Source: Acrocarpospora macrocephala (GTDB taxonomy: Bacteria > Actinomycetota > Actinomycetes > Streptosporangiales > Streptosporangiaceae). Taken from it: a stretch of DNA of 64,000 bases. Where the stretch lies: NCBI RefSeq assembly GCF_009687865.1, contig NZ_BLAE01000004.1, forward strand, positions 234,863 through 298,862, in the 5' to 3' direction. Positions 9,461 to 18,968 of the stretch are shown piece by piece. The position numbers were made by a program, and so were the translations under genes. The first letter of the stretch is position 1; each line of letters opens with the position of its first letter. The notes under the pieces were generated by a model. It was not told the DNA's origin and searched no databases. It saw nothing but the letters and a program-made list of their open reading frames with translations.

Positions 9461-10066
9461 ATGCCCCCTAAAGATTCGGAAGAGCGTAAACCCTCGGGCA
9501 AGGACGAGCGTCCTACTGATGTGACCACCGAGACCCTCGTGGCCGAAAGGTCGCTGGGAGCGGTGCCCGTCGGGTGGGATGCCGACATGGCCGTAACGGC
9601 GCTCTATAGCGCGCACTATCGGTCACTTGTGCGTCTCGCAGTGTTGCTGGTCCGCGATGTGGCCAGCGCCGAGGAGGTCGTCCAGGACGCGTTCGTCGCC
9701 CTTCATGGCGCCTGGCGCAGACTGCGCGACCCCGACAAGGCACTCGCTTACCTGCGCCAGTCGGTCGTCAACCGATCGCGCTCCGTGCTGCGTCATCGCG
9801 CCGTCGTCGAGAAGTACGCCCCCAAGGGCTTGCCGGACGCGCCGAGCGCGGAGAACGGCGCGATCGGCGAGCTCGAACGCACCGCGGTCATCGAGGCGTT
9901 ACGCGGCCTGCCCACCCGGCAGCGTGAGGCCTTGGTGCTGCGTTACTACGGCGATCTCTCCGAGGCCGACATCGCCAGCGCGATGGGCATCAGCAAGGGT
10001 GCGGTGAAGAGTCACACGGCGCGCGGCATGGCCGCACTACGGCAGGTACTGGAGAAGTTCTCATGA
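9461..10066 (+). CDS. SigE-family RNA polymerase sigma-70 factor (ECF type)
   Basis: 201 residues. Sigma region 2 spans about 45-110 ('LYSAHYRSLVRLAVLLVRDVASAEEVVQDAFVAL') and region 4 about 145-195 ('LPTRQREALVLRYYGDLSEADIASAMGISKGAVKSHTARGM'). A charged 35-residue N-terminal extension precedes region 2. The stop overlaps the next start (ATGA), so the next protein is made with it and is the likely regulator of this sigma factor. Confidence 0.93.
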   Translation: MPPKDSEERKPSGKDERPTDVTTETLVAERSLGAVPVGWDADMAVTALYSAHYRSLVRLAVLLVRDVASAEEVVQDAFVALHGAWRRLRDPDKALAYLRQSVVNRSRSVLRHRAVVEKYAPKGLPDAPSAENGAIGELERTAVIEALRGLPTRQREALVLRYYGDLSEADIASAMGISKGAVKSHTARGMAALRQVLEKFS

Positions 10067-10740
10067 CCATCCCCCCCGACGAGTACGGCGATCTGCTCCG
10101 CCGTGCAATGCGCGCGGAGGCGGACTCGGTCGTGCCGTCTCCGGAAGGCCTGAACATCATCAGGCAGCGCATCGAGAACCGTGGCTTCAACGGTCTGCGC
10201 AACATCTTCTGGTGGCGGATCGGCGCCTCGGTGGCCGCCGCCGCCCTGGTGGCGGGCACCGTCGTCATGGTCGTCCCCGGCCTTCGCGAGCAGGTGGAGA
10301 CCAACCTGACCACCGGCAACGAATCGGGCCAGGTACCCGAGATCGGCGCCACCAACCAGCCACCGCCGCCACCGCCGACGGCTCCCCTTACCATTCTCCC
10401 GGCGACGCCCAGCGTCCCGGGCGAGGTTCCCGCGCAGTCCACCGCGACCGCTCCCCCGTCCCCGACGCCCGCGGCCGCCACACCCGACCCGTGCGCCTCC
10501 CCGACCACGACGCCCACTGTCGTGGAGCCCGAGCCCACCAACGACGAGGACTGCCCGCCGGACGAGACGCCCGCGCCGAACACCCCCAGCCCGAAGCCGA
10601 GCCCGTCGGAGACGCCCACACCGTCGCCGAGCCCGACGCCGAGCGGCTGTTCGGGGGACGGGTGCTCGACCACACCCACCCCGCTGGTCAGCAGCGGTCC
10701 CGCCACAGAGTCGGCCTCAGGTCTGGCCTCTACCACATAA
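10063..10740 (+). CDS. single-pass membrane protein with Pro/Thr/Ser-rich outer domain; probable partner of the sigma factor
   Basis: 225 residues, translationally coupled to the sigma gene. About 48 cytoplasmic residues ('DLLRRAMRAEADSVVPSPEGLNIIRQRIENR') lead to one membrane helix (about 51-71), then an extracellular tail of ~150 residues dominated by Pro, Thr and Ser with four Cys. The position and topology are those of an anti-sigma factor, but the H-x3-C-x2-C zinc motif of the ZAS class is absent. The tail may span or attach to the wall. The anti-sigma role is inferred from coupling and topology. Confidence 0.8.
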   Translation: MTIPPDEYGDLLRRAMRAEADSVVPSPEGLNIIRQRIENRGFNGLRNIFWWRIGASVAAAALVAGTVVMVVPGLREQVETNLTTGNESGQVPEIGATNQPPPPPPTAPLTILPATPSVPGEVPAQSTATAPPSPTPAAATPDPCASPTTTPTVVEPEPTNDEDCPPDETPAPNTPSPKPSPSETPTPSPSPTPSGCSGDGCSTTPTPLVSSGPATESASGLASTT

Positions 10741-10922
10741 GTCAGATCCGGCCCGGCCCACAGGCCACATAAGTCCGGACTTAATCCGGAACGGCTCACT
10801 CCGGGGGCGGCACGCACGCTGCCCCCGGCGCCGCTCCGAGTTTCCCCTCCCGGGCTTCCCCTTCCGGCCCTCTTCGAGGCTCCCTCTCGACGCTTCTGGG
10901 CCGTCCTCGACACGCCTCTGGG

Positions 10923-10941
10923 CCGTCCTCGACGAGGACGG
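10923..10941. terminator. inverted repeat at the convergent sigma-partner/rsmE ends
   Basis: CCGTCCTCG and CGAGGACGG separated by one base, four bases downstream of the rsmE stop. There is no U-tract, so it may be a structured 3' end or a bidirectional block. The segment CTGGGCCGTCCTCGAC occurs twice just here. Confidence 0.4.
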
Positions 10942-10945
10942 GCTG

Positions 10946-11671
10946 TTACCAGCGCCCGGTTCGGGCCAGGAGGACGGCTGCTGCGGCGACGCCTGCCGTC
11001 GAGGTGCGCAACACTGTGGGGCCGAGCAGGGCCGGCGTCGCACCCGCCGCCCGAAATTTCGCGATTTCGTCGTCGGTGATGCCGCCCTCCGGGCCGACCA
11101 CAAGAACGATGTCGCCCTTCTCCGGCAGATCCACGCGGCTCAACGGCTCCGCCGCCTCCTCGTGCAGGACGACGGCTAGGGCGGCGTCCGCGAGCAAGGC
11201 GGCGACCCGGGTGGTGCTCGCCTGGTCAGCGATCTCCGGCAGATGAAAGCGACGCGCCTGCTTGGCGGCCTCCCGCGCGGTCGAACGCCACCGCGCCAGT
11301 GTTTTCTCCCCGCGCTCACCCTTCCACTGGGTGACACAACGCCCGGCCGCCCACGGGACGATCTCGTCCACCCCGGCCTCGGTCATCGTCTCCACCGCCA
11401 GCTCGCCCCGGTCGCCCTTGGGCAGGCCCTGCACGACGACCAGCCGCGGCTCGGGCGCGGGCACGTCGTAGCGGCGCAGGACGTCCAGATCGAGGGCGTC
11501 CTTGCGCGCCTCCGCGACCACACATTCGGCCACGGCGCCCGCGCCATCGGTCAGGTCGACGCGTTCGCCCGCGCGCAGGCGCCGTACCGACGCGGCATGC
11601 CGCCCTTCCGGGCCGTCGAGCAGGATGCGCGAGCGGGCACCCAGGTCGTGCAGGAACACGGGCACAGTCAT
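10946..11671 (-). CDS. rsmE: 16S rRNA (uracil1498-N3)-methyltransferase
   Basis: 241 residues. It has the RsmE PUA-like start ('VPVFLHDLGARSRILLDGPEGRHAASVRRLRAGERVDL') and SPOUT C-terminus with the SAM knot motifs 'LVVGPEGGITDDEI' and 'LLGPTVLRTSTAGVAA'. The ATG at 11669-11671 is chosen because GGGGG lies eight bases upstream; GTG/ATG codons a few triplets earlier are possible. Third gene of the hrcA-dnaJ-rsmE operon. Confidence 0.95.
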   Translation of the reverse strand: MTVPVFLHDLGARSRILLDGPEGRHAASVRRLRAGERVDLTDGAGAVAECVVAEARKDALDLDVLRRYDVPAPEPRLVVVQGLPKGDRGELAVETMTEAGVDEIVPWAAGRCVTQWKGERGEKTLARWRSTAREAAKQARRFHLPEIADQASTTRVAALLADAALAVVLHEEAAEPLSRVDLPEKGDIVLVVGPEGGITDDEIAKFRAAGATPALLGPTVLRTSTAGVAAAAVLLARTGRW

Positions 11672-11694
11672 GACCATCACCCCCGCATCGTGTC

Positions 11695-12828
11695 TCAGCG
11701 GCCGTTGAACGCGTCCTTCAGGCGGGAGAAGAAGCCCTGCTGGCCGGGGGTGAACTTGCCGGGCGGGCGTTCCTCGTTGCGCAGCCGGGACAGCTCCCGG
11801 AGCAGCTCCTCCTGCTGGGCGTCGAGTTTGAGCGGCGTCTCCACGTTGACGTGGATCAGCAGGTCGCCGCGGCCGGTCTCGTTGAGGCGCTGCACGCCCC
11901 GGCCGTACAGCGGGATGACCTGGCCGGACTGGGTGCCCGGGCGGACGTCGATCTCCTCGGTGCCGTCCAGGGTCTCCATGCTGAGCGAGGTGCCCAGGGC
12001 GGCGGCGGTCATCGGGATCTGCACCGTGCAGTGCAGGTCGTCGCCGCGCCGCTCGAAGATGGCGTGCGGCCGCTCGACGATCTCCAGGAACAGGTCTCCG
12101 GGCGGCCCGCCGCCCGGCCCGATCTCGCCTTCCCCGGCCAGCTGGATGTGGGTGCCGTCCTCCACGCCCGCCGGGATCCTGACCTTGATCGTACGGCGGG
12201 TGCGAACGCGCCCGTCGCCCGAGCACTCCTGGCACGGATGCCGGATCACGCTGCCATACCCGCCGCACTGGGGGCACGGCCGCGAGGTCATGACCTGGCC
12301 CAGGAACGAGCGTGTCACCTGCGAGACCTCACCCCGGCCATGGCACATGTCGCACGTGTCGGGATGGGTTCCGGCGGCCGCGCCGGAGCCCTGGCAGACC
12401 TCGCAGAGCACGGCGGTGTCGACCACCAGCTCGCGGGTGGTGCCGAAGCCCGACTCGGCCAGGTCCAGTTCGACCCGGATGGTGGCGTTGCGCCCGCGGC
12501 GGGCCCGGGACCGGGGGCCGCGGGAGGCGGACGCCGTACCGAAAAAGGCGTCCATGATGTCGCTGAAGGGGAAGCCCTGGCCGAAGCCGCCGGCGCCCGC
12601 GCCACCGCCGCCGCCGAACGGGTCGCCGCCCAGATCGTGCATCTGGCGCTTCTGCGGATCCGACAGGACCTCGTAGGCCTGCGTGATCTCCTTGAACCGC
12701 TCCTGCGTCTGCGGATCGGGGTTGACGTCCGGATGGAGCTCGCGCGCCAGCCGCCGGTAGGCTTTCTTGATCTCGTCCTGGCTGGCGTCCCGGCGCACCC
12801 CGAGGGTCGCGTAATAGTCCTTGGCCAC
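11695..12828 (-). CDS. dnaJ: molecular chaperone DnaJ (DnaJ2 type)
   Basis: 377 residues. J domain with HPD at 32-34, Gly/Phe-rich linker (about 67-87), four CxxCxGxG zinc repeats ([32 protein letters not shown]) and the two substrate-binding barrels. GTG start directly follows the hrcA TAA, so the two are co-translated. Co-chaperone of DnaK; expected to be heat-inducible through HrcA/CIRCE upstream. Confidence 0.97.
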   Translation of the reverse strand: MAKDYYATLGVRRDASQDEIKKAYRRLARELHPDVNPDPQTQERFKEITQAYEVLSDPQKRQMHDLGGDPFGGGGGAGAGGFGQGFPFSDIMDAFFGTASASRGPRSRARRGRNATIRVELDLAESGFGTTRELVVDTAVLCEVCQGSGAAAGTHPDTCDMCHGRGEVSQVTRSFLGQVMTSRPCPQCGGYGSVIRHPCQECSGDGRVRTRRTIKVRIPAGVEDGTHIQLAGEGEIGPGGGPPGDLFLEIVERPHAIFERRGDDLHCTVQIPMTAAALGTSLSMETLDGTEEIDVRPGTQSGQVIPLYGRGVQRLNETGRGDLLIHVNVETPLKLDAQQEELLRELSRLRNEERPPGKFTPGQQGFFSRLKDAFNGR

Positions 12829-13842
12829 TTATGACCCCGCCAGGATCTGGCCGACATAACGCGCCACGGCGCGCACCGCACCCATCGTCACCGGATAGTC
12901 CATTCGCGTCGGGCCCAGCACTCCGAGCCGGGCCAGTTCCTTGTCGCCCGCACCGTATCCCGCGGCGACGAACGATGTGCCGCGCAGCCCCGTGTACGGA
13001 TTCTCCGAGCCGATCCGGACGGTCAGCTCGGACAGGTCGCCGGTCTCGCCCAGCAGGCGCATCAGCACGACCTGTTCCTCCAAAGCCTCCAGCACGTCGC
13101 GGAGGCCCACGCTGAAGTCGGCCGCCGCGAGGTTGGCCGCCCCGGCGAAGACGATCTTCTCTTCATGCCGCTCGACCAGTGTTTCCAGGATGACCGACAG
13201 CAGCGTGACCGCGACGGGGCGGTCCTCCGCCGACAGCCGGTCGGGCAGGTCGGCCACCCTGTCCGGCACGTTGGACAGGCCGCAGCCGTCCAGCGAGGCG
13301 TTCAGCACCGCTCGCAGGTGGGCCACCCGATCGTCGCCGATCGCGTCGGGCAGGTCGACCACCCGCTGCTCGACCCGGCCGGTGTTGGTGATCAGCACCA
13401 GCATGACCCGGCGGTCGGCCAGCGGAACGATCTCCACATGCCGGACCGTGGACCTGGTCAGCGACGGATACTGCACCACCGCGACCTGCCTGGTGAGCTG
13501 CGCCAGCAGCCGCACGGTGCGGGTCACGATCTCGTCCAGGTCGATGGCGCCGGCCAGGAACGTCTCGATCGCCCGGCGCTCGGCCCCGGTCAGCGGTTTC
13601 ACCTGGGACAGCCGGTCCACGAACAGCCGATAGCCCTTGTCGGTGGGCACCCGCCCGGCGCTCGTGTGCGGCTGGTGAATGTAGCCTTGCTCCTCCAGAG
13701 CGGCCATATCGTTACGGATGGTGGCGGGCGAGACACCCAGGTTGTGGCGATCGGCCAGCGCCTTGGAGCCCACCGGCTCGTTGGTGGACACATAGTCCTC
13801 GACGATGGCGCGTAGCACCGCCAGCTTCCGGTCGTCAACCAC
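12829..13842 (-). CDS. hrcA: heat-inducible transcription repressor HrcA
   Basis: 337 residues. N-terminal winged helix '[51 protein letters not shown]' followed by the GAF-like HrcA domain. GTG start at 13840-13842 sits seven bases after GGAGG. It represses its own operon by binding CIRCE, which lies 15 bp upstream of the start, and is released when GroE is titrated by misfolded protein. Confidence 0.97.
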   Translation of the reverse strand: MVDDRKLAVLRAIVEDYVSTNEPVGSKALADRHNLGVSPATIRNDMAALEEQGYIHQPHTSAGRVPTDKGYRLFVDRLSQVKPLTGAERRAIETFLAGAIDLDEIVTRTVRLLAQLTRQVAVVQYPSLTRSTVRHVEIVPLADRRVMLVLITNTGRVEQRVVDLPDAIGDDRVAHLRAVLNASLDGCGLSNVPDRVADLPDRLSAEDRPVAVTLLSVILETLVERHEEKIVFAGAANLAAADFSVGLRDVLEALEEQVVLMRLLGETGDLSELTVRIGSENPYTGLRGTSFVAAGYGAGDKELARLGVLGPTRMDYPVTMGAVRAVARYVGQILAGS

Positions 13843-13856
13843 GTGCTCACCTCCCC

Positions 13857-13881
13857 TGGCACTCGATTGTCCCGAGTGCCA
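13857..13881. promoter_or_regulatory. CIRCE operator
   Basis: TGGCACTC, nine bases, GAGTGCCA: the CIRCE pattern GCACTC-N9-GAGTGC with exact spacing, immediately upstream of hrcA. Confidence 0.95.
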
Positions 13882-13983
13882 AGTGTACGGCCAGCGCCTC
13901 CAGGGTGCGATAACAGCAGCCGGGCAAGAAGACCAAGTCGACTGCAAACGTCCCACAAGTGGGAACCCCCACACTTTGGTGTT

Positions 13984-14616
13984 ATGAGTTCTCCCTACAG
14001 TCAAAATTACGGCCAGCAGAACTACGGCCAGTACGGCGCTCCGCCGCCCCCGTATGCCGCCCCGCGGCCCCCGATCCGGCCCCGAGTGCTGTGGATCGTG
14101 CTCTCCTGGGTCCTGTTCCTGGTCTTACTCGTCGTGGGTATCGCCGGATTCGCCGGATCCATCTTCTCCACTATCAACGACGCCGCGCCGACGACGACCC
14201 TCTCCAGCGGAGAGACCGTCACGGTCCAGCTCAACCCGGCCGACAAGCCCGCGATCTGGGCCGCCGCCAACCAGGCCACCGATGTCGAGTGCCAGGTGCA
14301 GGGCGCCGACCCCAGCCAGAAGCCAACCCTGACCCAGCCGACCGTTTCACAAAATTTGACGGTGAATGGCGACAATTGGGAACTGCTCTTCAAGGTGGGC
14401 GTTCCGGCCGCCGGGCAGTACCAGGTCAACTGCGTCGGCGAGGGCGTCAAGTTCGGCGTCGGCAAGGAACTGGCCTCCGGGGAGGCCGCCGCGACCGTGG
14501 GCGGCGGCTTGGCGATGCTCGCGCTGCCCATCCTCGGGTTCCTGTTCGCGGTGGTGGTGACCATCGTGGTGCTGGTCAAGCGCAGCGGCGCCCGCAAGCG
14601 GCAGTCGATGTACTAG
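13984..14616 (+). CDS. membrane protein of unknown function, two membrane helices flanking an outer domain
   Basis: 210 residues from ATG at 13984. A Tyr/Gln/Gly/Pro-rich cytoplasmic tail (about 1-35), a membrane helix (about 38-60), an exported domain of ~115 residues containing two Cys likely to form a disulfide, a second helix (about 175-200) and a short basic tail. No catalytic motif. It is 142 bp from hrcA and divergent from it. Similar two-helix proteins are common in actinobacteria, without known function. Confidence 0.82.
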   Translation: MSSPYSQNYGQQNYGQYGAPPPPYAAPRPPIRPRVLWIVLSWVLFLVLLVVGIAGFAGSIFSTINDAAPTTTLSSGETVTVQLNPADKPAIWAAANQATDVECQVQGADPSQKPTLTQPTVSQNLTVNGDNWELLFKVGVPAAGQYQVNCVGEGVKFGVGKELASGEAAATVGGGLAMLALPILGFLFAVVVTIVVLVKRSGARKRQSMY

Positions 14617-14626
14617 TTTTCTCGGC

Positions 14627-15448
14627 ATGTACGAGCGGGACGTGCTCTCCGAAGACTGGCGACGGCCACTGCGGGGCAAGATCCCGCAGATCCCCGCAGA
14701 ACTCGACCTGGTCGTCGAGGACGCGGACGGGGGGTTCTGCGGGGCCGTGGTGGCCTGCGACAAGGAGGCCGTCACGCTGGAGGACCGGCACGGGCGGCGG
14801 CGGCTCTTTCCGCTCGCCCCCGCCGCGTTCCTGCTGGACGGCAAGCCGGTGACGCTGGTGCGGCCGTCCGGCTCCTCGTCCGGCCCGCGGCGCAGCGCGT
14901 CCGGGTCGATCGCGGTCGAGGGGCTGCGGGCCCGGGTCGCGCGGGAGAGCCGGATCTACGTCGAGGGCGTGCACGACGCCTCGCTGGTCGAGAAGATCTG
15001 GGGGCACGACCTGCGGGTGGAGGGGGTGGTGGTCGAATACCTGGAAGGGGTCGACCACCTGCCGGAGATCGTCGCGGAGTTCGGCCCGGAGCCCGGGCGG
15101 CGGCTCGGGGTTCTGGTCGATCATCTGGTGCCGGGGTCCAAGGAGAGCCGCATCGCCGCTCAGGTCGCGGGGGCCGACGTGCTGGTCGTGGGGCATCCGT
15201 ATGTGGACATCTGGCAGGCGATCAAGCCGTCCGTGGCCGGGATCGCGGCCTGGCCGGTCGTGCCGCGTGGGGTGCCGTGGAAGGAAGGCGTCATCGCCGC
15301 TCTCGGCTGGCGGCGCGATCCGGCGGAAGCCTGGCGTCACATTCTTGGACGGGTGTCGACATATGCGGATTTGGAGCCGGAGTTGCTGGCCCGCGTGGAA
15401 GAATTAATTGACTTCGTCACGGTCCATGATGAAGACGGGCTACCTTAA
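14627..15448 (+). CDS. DUF3097 family protein
   Basis: 273 residues, ATG start ten bases after the preceding stop. It begins 'MYERDVLSEDWRRP' and has the central 'RIYVEGVHDASLVEKIWGHDLRVEGVVVEYLEGVDHL', the Toprim-like core of DUF3097 proteins. The family is nearly universal in actinobacteria near hemW/hrcA; function unknown. Cytoplasmic; no signal or membrane segment. Confidence 0.88.
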   Translation: MYERDVLSEDWRRPLRGKIPQIPAELDLVVEDADGGFCGAVVACDKEAVTLEDRHGRRRLFPLAPAAFLLDGKPVTLVRPSGSSSGPRRSASGSIAVEGLRARVARESRIYVEGVHDASLVEKIWGHDLRVEGVVVEYLEGVDHLPEIVAEFGPEPGRRLGVLVDHLVPGSKESRIAAQVAGADVLVVGHPYVDIWQAIKPSVAGIAAWPVVPRGVPWKEGVIAALGWRRDPAEAWRHILGRVSTYADLEPELLARVEELIDFVTVHDEDGLP

Positions 15449-15503
15449 AGATCACCGCTCCGGGTTCTCCCATTTGCTCTAGTTCGAATCCCTGGAGGAC
15501 CCT

Positions 15504-16169
15504 ATGGCCGAATCTCCCGGAAACCCCTCGGACGAGCCGTTCGAGCGCCCCTGGCAGCCACCGTCGCGCCCCGAACCGCCCACCCAGCCAAGCGGCCACC
15601 GCCCCAGCAAATCTCCTTCTCCGCCCCAGTACGGCCCGCCGCCCGGACACCCACATTCCGGTTACCCGGCGCAGGCCTACCCACCTTCTGCCTACCCGCC
15701 GCCCAATTACCCGCCTCCTGGCTTCCCGCCGCCCGGTTACCCGCCTGCCGGACATGTCGGGCCTCCCGGACCCAGATACGGCGTTCCTGGATATCCAGGT
15801 GGATACGGGATGCGTCCGCCACACGTCCCCGGCCGGTACGGACCCCGCCCAGGCAGTGACGACACGACGATGGCCATGCTCGCCCACCTGCTCGGCCTGC
15901 TGACCACGTTCATCGGCCCGCTGATCATCTACTCCACCAGGAAGGACGAATCGGCCTACGTTCGCGATCACGCGGCGGAGGCGCTCAACTTCCACCTCAC
16001 GCTGCTCATCGCGTCGATCGCGTCCGTCATCCTGATGATCGTCCTGATCGGCTTCTTCCTCCTCCTCGCGATCGCGATCATCAACATCGTCCTCGGAGTA
16101 TCCGGTTCGATAGCCGCCAGCAAGGGCCAGCCGTTCCGCTACCCGGCGATCATTCGCTTCGTCAGCTGA
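15504..16169 (+). CDS. DUF4870 domain membrane protein with Pro/Tyr-rich tail
   Basis: 221 residues, ATG behind GGAGG at five bases. The first ~115 residues are low-complexity with repeats of P-P-x-Y-P and Y-P-P (about 15640-15760). The remaining part is DUF4870: 'MAMLAHLLGLLTTFIGPLIIY', 'RDHAAEALNFHLTLLI' and a third helix. The family is a three-helix membrane protein of unknown role. Convergent with hemW five bases downstream. Confidence 0.9.
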   Translation: MAESPGNPSDEPFERPWQPPSRPEPPTQPSGHRPSKSPSPPQYGPPPGHPHSGYPAQAYPPSAYPPPNYPPPGFPPPGYPPAGHVGPPGPRYGVPGYPGGYGMRPPHVPGRYGPRPGSDDTTMAMLAHLLGLLTTFIGPLIIYSTRKDESAYVRDHAAEALNFHLTLLIASIASVILMIVLIGFFLLLAIAIINIVLGVSGSIAASKGQPFRYPAIIRFVS

Positions 16170-16174
16170 CCCGG

Positions 16175-17392
16175 TCAGGTCAGGTCGCGGATGAGGGCGT
16201 CCGCCAGCAGGCGGCCGGGGAGGGTGAGGACGGCCTTGCCCGCTTTGAAGGCGTCGACCTCCAACAGGCCGTCTGCCAGTGCCTGGGCCAGGGCGGGCCG
16301 TACTCGGGGAGTGAAGTCGGCGAGCGGGAAACCGGACGACAGGCGGAGTTCGAGCATGACGCGTTCGATCGCGCGGTCGTCGGTTGTGAGGATCTCGCGG
16401 GCGTGGGCAGGGGATTTGCGGGCGGCCAGGCGGGAGGCGTACGCGGCGGGGTGTTTGACGTTCCACCAGCGGGTGCCGCCGACGTGGCTGTGCGCGCCAG
16501 GGCCGACGCCCCACCAGTCGCCGCCCGTCCAGTAGAGCAGGTTGTGCCGGCATTGCCCGGCTGCTGAGGTCGCCCAGTTGGAGACCTCGTACCAGCCGTA
16601 CCCGGCTTTGGACAGCAGCTCGTCGGCGATGAGGTAGCGGTCGGCGGCCACGTCGTCGTCGGGCATCGGCAGCTCGCCCCGGCGGATGCGGGCGGCCAGC
16701 TTGGTCCCGTCCTCGACGATCAGCGAATACGCGGACACATGATCGGGCCCGGCCTCGATCGCCGCCTCCAGCGACGCCCGCCAGTCGTCGTCGCTCTCCC
16801 CCGGCGTGCTGTAGATCAGATCCAGGTTGACGTGCGCGAACCCGGCCTCCTTGGCCTCCTGTACGGCTTGCGCCGCCCGCCCCGGCGTGTGCCGCCGGTC
16901 GAGCACCCGCAGCACGTGCTCCCGCGCGCTCTGCATCCCGAAGCTCACCCGGGTGAACCCACCCGCCCGCAGCGTCTCCAGCGAACGCGGCCCGACCGAC
17001 TCCGGATTGGCCTCCGTGGTGACCTCGGCCCCGGCCGCGAGCCCGAACTCCGCGTCGATCACCCGCAATATCCGGACAAGGTCGTCAGCGGCCAGCAGCG
17101 TGGGCGTGCCGCCGCCGAAGAAGACGGTCCGCACCGGAAGCGCGGTGTCGCCGAGCACGCGCCGCGCCAGCCGTACCTCGTCGATCGCGGTGTCCGCGTA
17201 GTCCTGGTGGGACGCGCCCGGCCCCAGTTCGGCGGCCGTGTAGGTGTTGAAGTCGCAGTACCCGCAGCGGGTCACGCAGAACGGGATGTGCACGTAGAAC
17301 CCGAACGGCCGCTCCCCGAGCGTCGCGAGCGCGCCGCCCGGCAGCTCGCCGGATTCCGGCACGGGGTCGCCATCAGGCAGCACGGAAGGCAT
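16175..17392 (-). CDS. hemW: radical SAM haem chaperone HemW
   Basis: 405 residues. The radical SAM cluster motif C-x3-C-x2-C lies at C39, C43 and C46 ('CVTRCGYCDF'; the HemW-typical fourth Cys is replaced by Asp). 'VFFGGGTPTLL', 'TEANPES', 'VSFGMQS' and the C-terminal HemW domain follow. HemW delivers haem to membrane proteins; the family was formerly misannotated as coproporphyrinogen dehydrogenase. Neighbours DUF3097 and hrcA are standard. Confidence 0.95.
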   Translation of the reverse strand: MPSVLPDGDPVPESGELPGGALATLGERPFGFYVHIPFCVTRCGYCDFNTYTAAELGPGASHQDYADTAIDEVRLARRVLGDTALPVRTVFFGGGTPTLLAADDLVRILRVIDAEFGLAAGAEVTTEANPESVGPRSLETLRAGGFTRVSFGMQSAREHVLRVLDRRHTPGRAAQAVQEAKEAGFAHVNLDLIYSTPGESDDDWRASLEAAIEAGPDHVSAYSLIVEDGTKLAARIRRGELPMPDDDVAADRYLIADELLSKAGYGWYEVSNWATSAAGQCRHNLLYWTGGDWWGVGPGAHSHVGGTRWWNVKHPAAYASRLAARKSPAHAREILTTDDRAIERVMLELRLSSGFPLADFTPRVRPALAQALADGLLEVDAFKAGKAVLTLPGRLLADALIRDLT

Positions 17393-17472
17393 TCCCCCAG
17401 TCTGCCGCGCCCGCCTCCCTGCTCAGACCACTGAGCGTCATTGACGCGGCGGTCAGGGGATTCTATGATCCC

Positions 17473-17505
17473 AGAAACTTAAAGGAAACTTTCCTATAAG
17501 TTTCT
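17473..17505. promoter_or_regulatory. 33-bp near-perfect palindrome upstream of the chitinase
   Basis: Arms of 16 bp (left AGAAACTTAAAGGAAA, 17473-17488; right 17490-17505) around one central base with a single mismatch. It lies 23 bp before the chitinase GTG. The core AGGAAA-C-TTTCCT resembles, from memory, palindromes described near chitin/chitosan-degradation genes bound by ROK-family repressors such as CsnR. The DasR-type site is not seen. Confidence 0.7.
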
Positions 17506-17527
17506 CCTTTCACCAGCGGAGACACCT

Positions 17528-18799
17528 GTGACGAGACTTCTTCGCCCTCTGCTCGCCGCCGCCGTCGCCGGCCTCTTAGGGGTGGCGCTCGCACCCCCGG
17601 CGCAGGCGCAGACGCGTACGCACGATTCCCAGTTCAAGCGGGTGGCCTACTTCATCCAGTGGGGCATCTACGGACGGAACTTCCACGTCAAGGACGTGGA
17701 CACCAGCGGCGCCGCCGCCAAGCTCACCCACATCAACTACGCGTTCGGCTTCGTCAACCAGCAAGGTGACTGCTACTCGGCCGACCCGTGGGCCGACTGG
17801 CAGCGCGGCGTGCCCGCCGAGCAGAGCGTGGACGGTGTCGCCGACGACGGCACCGGCGTGCTGCAGGGCAACATGAACCAGCTCAAGAAGCTGAAGGCCA
17901 AGTATCCGAAGCTCAAGGTCCTGATCTCGCTGGGCGGCTGGACCGGCTCCGCGTACTTCTCCGATGCCGTCCTCACCCCCGCTGGGCGCTCCAAGCTGGC
18001 CGCCTCCTGCATCGACCTGTGGCTCAAGGGCAACCTGCCCGGCTCGGCCCCCGGCGCGGGCGCGGGCGTCTTCGACGGCATCGACCTCGACTGGGAGTGG
18101 CCCGGCTCCGACGGCAACGCCGGCAACGTGATCCGCCCCGAGGACAAGCAGAACTTCACCCTCTTCCTGGCCGAGCTCCGCCGCCAGATGAAGGCCTACG
18201 ACCGCAACGACGAGCTCACCGCCTTCCTCCCGGCCGCCGCCGCGAAGATCGACGCCGGCTTCGAGGTCCAGAAGGTCTTCAGCTACCTCGACTTCGCCAC
18301 CATCCAGGGGTACGACCTGCACGGCACCTGGGAGCCCCAGACCGGCCACAACGGCAACCTGTTCACCGACAGGAAAGACCCGAACCCGGTCAAGTACAGC
18401 GTGGACCAGACCGTCCGCGACTACATCTCCCGCGGCGCCCCCAAGCGCAAGATCGTGGTGGGCATCCCCGCGTACGGCCAGGGCTGGACCGGCGTGACCG
18501 CAGGGGGCAACGGCCTCTGGAAGCCCGCCACCGGCCCCGCGCCCGGCAAGTGGGCGCCCGGCACCGAAGACTACAAGGACCTGGTCAACAAGCCCGGCAA
18601 GCGCTACCGCGACCTGCTCACCGGCACCCTCTGGCTCTACGACGGCAACGAGTTCTGGTCCTACGACGACCCGGCCGTCCTCCTCGAAAAGGCGGCCTAC
18701 ATCCGCCTCAAGGGCCTCGGCGGCTCCATGATGTGGTCCATCGACCAGGACGACAACAAGGCCTCCCTAACCAAGGCCCTCTATACCGTCCTCCGCTAA
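17528..18799 (+). CDS. secreted GH18 chitinase
   Basis: 423 residues, GTG start six bases after GGAG. Signal peptide with cleavage around A-Q-A-Q (about residues 25-28). The mature protein is one GH18 barrel: 'KLTHINYAFGFVNQQG', substrate strand 'KVLISLGGWTGS', catalytic D-x-x-D-x-D-x-E at D183-E190 ('DGIDLDWE') and 'GGSMMWSIDQDD' at the end. E190 is the expected acid. No chitin-binding module. It should hydrolyse chitin outside the cell. A strong hairpin terminator follows, so it is monocistronic. Confidence 0.94.
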   Translation: MTRLLRPLLAAAVAGLLGVALAPPAQAQTRTHDSQFKRVAYFIQWGIYGRNFHVKDVDTSGAAAKLTHINYAFGFVNQQGDCYSADPWADWQRGVPAEQSVDGVADDGTGVLQGNMNQLKKLKAKYPKLKVLISLGGWTGSAYFSDAVLTPAGRSKLAASCIDLWLKGNLPGSAPGAGAGVFDGIDLDWEWPGSDGNAGNVIRPEDKQNFTLFLAELRRQMKAYDRNDELTAFLPAAAAKIDAGFEVQKVFSYLDFATIQGYDLHGTWEPQTGHNGNLFTDRKDPNPVKYSVDQTVRDYISRGAPKRKIVVGIPAYGQGWTGVTAGGNGLWKPATGPAPGKWAPGTEDYKDLVNKPGKRYRDLLTGTLWLYDGNEFWSYDDPAVLLEKAAYIRLKGLGGSMMWSIDQDDNKASLTKALYTVLR

Positions 18800-18812
18800 C
18801 CCCCACGGTTCC

Positions 18813-18833
18813 GGGCGGTCGACAAGGCCGCCC
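18813..18833 (+). terminator. small hairpin after the chitinase
   Basis: GGGCGG and CCGCCC with a nine-base loop, 14 bp past the stop. Weaker than the hairpin at 18851-18885. Confidence 0.4.
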
Positions 18834-18850
18834 AAGACCACTATGCAATC

Positions 18851-18885
18851 GACGCGCCCGGCCGGGTCCCTCGGCCGGGCGCGTC
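18851..18885. terminator. strong hairpin terminator after the chitinase
   Basis: Perfect 14-bp stem GACGCGCCCGGCCG with a seven-base loop. No U-run, typical of high-GC actinomycete terminators. It also separates the chitinase from the convergent hydrolase. Confidence 0.8.
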
Positions 18886-18968
18886 AACGTCAGCTGGCTA
18901 CCTCCCGGTGGCAAACCAGATTGGAGTCACCGCTCTTGCCGCCGGTGCGCCGCCCACACGGTGATCGA

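Noticed and set aside
10770..10783. Perfect palindrome TAAGTCCGGACTTA after the sigma-partner gene
   Set aside because: Lies downstream of both convergent genes, with no promoter beside it; kept only as a curiosity, not called an operator.
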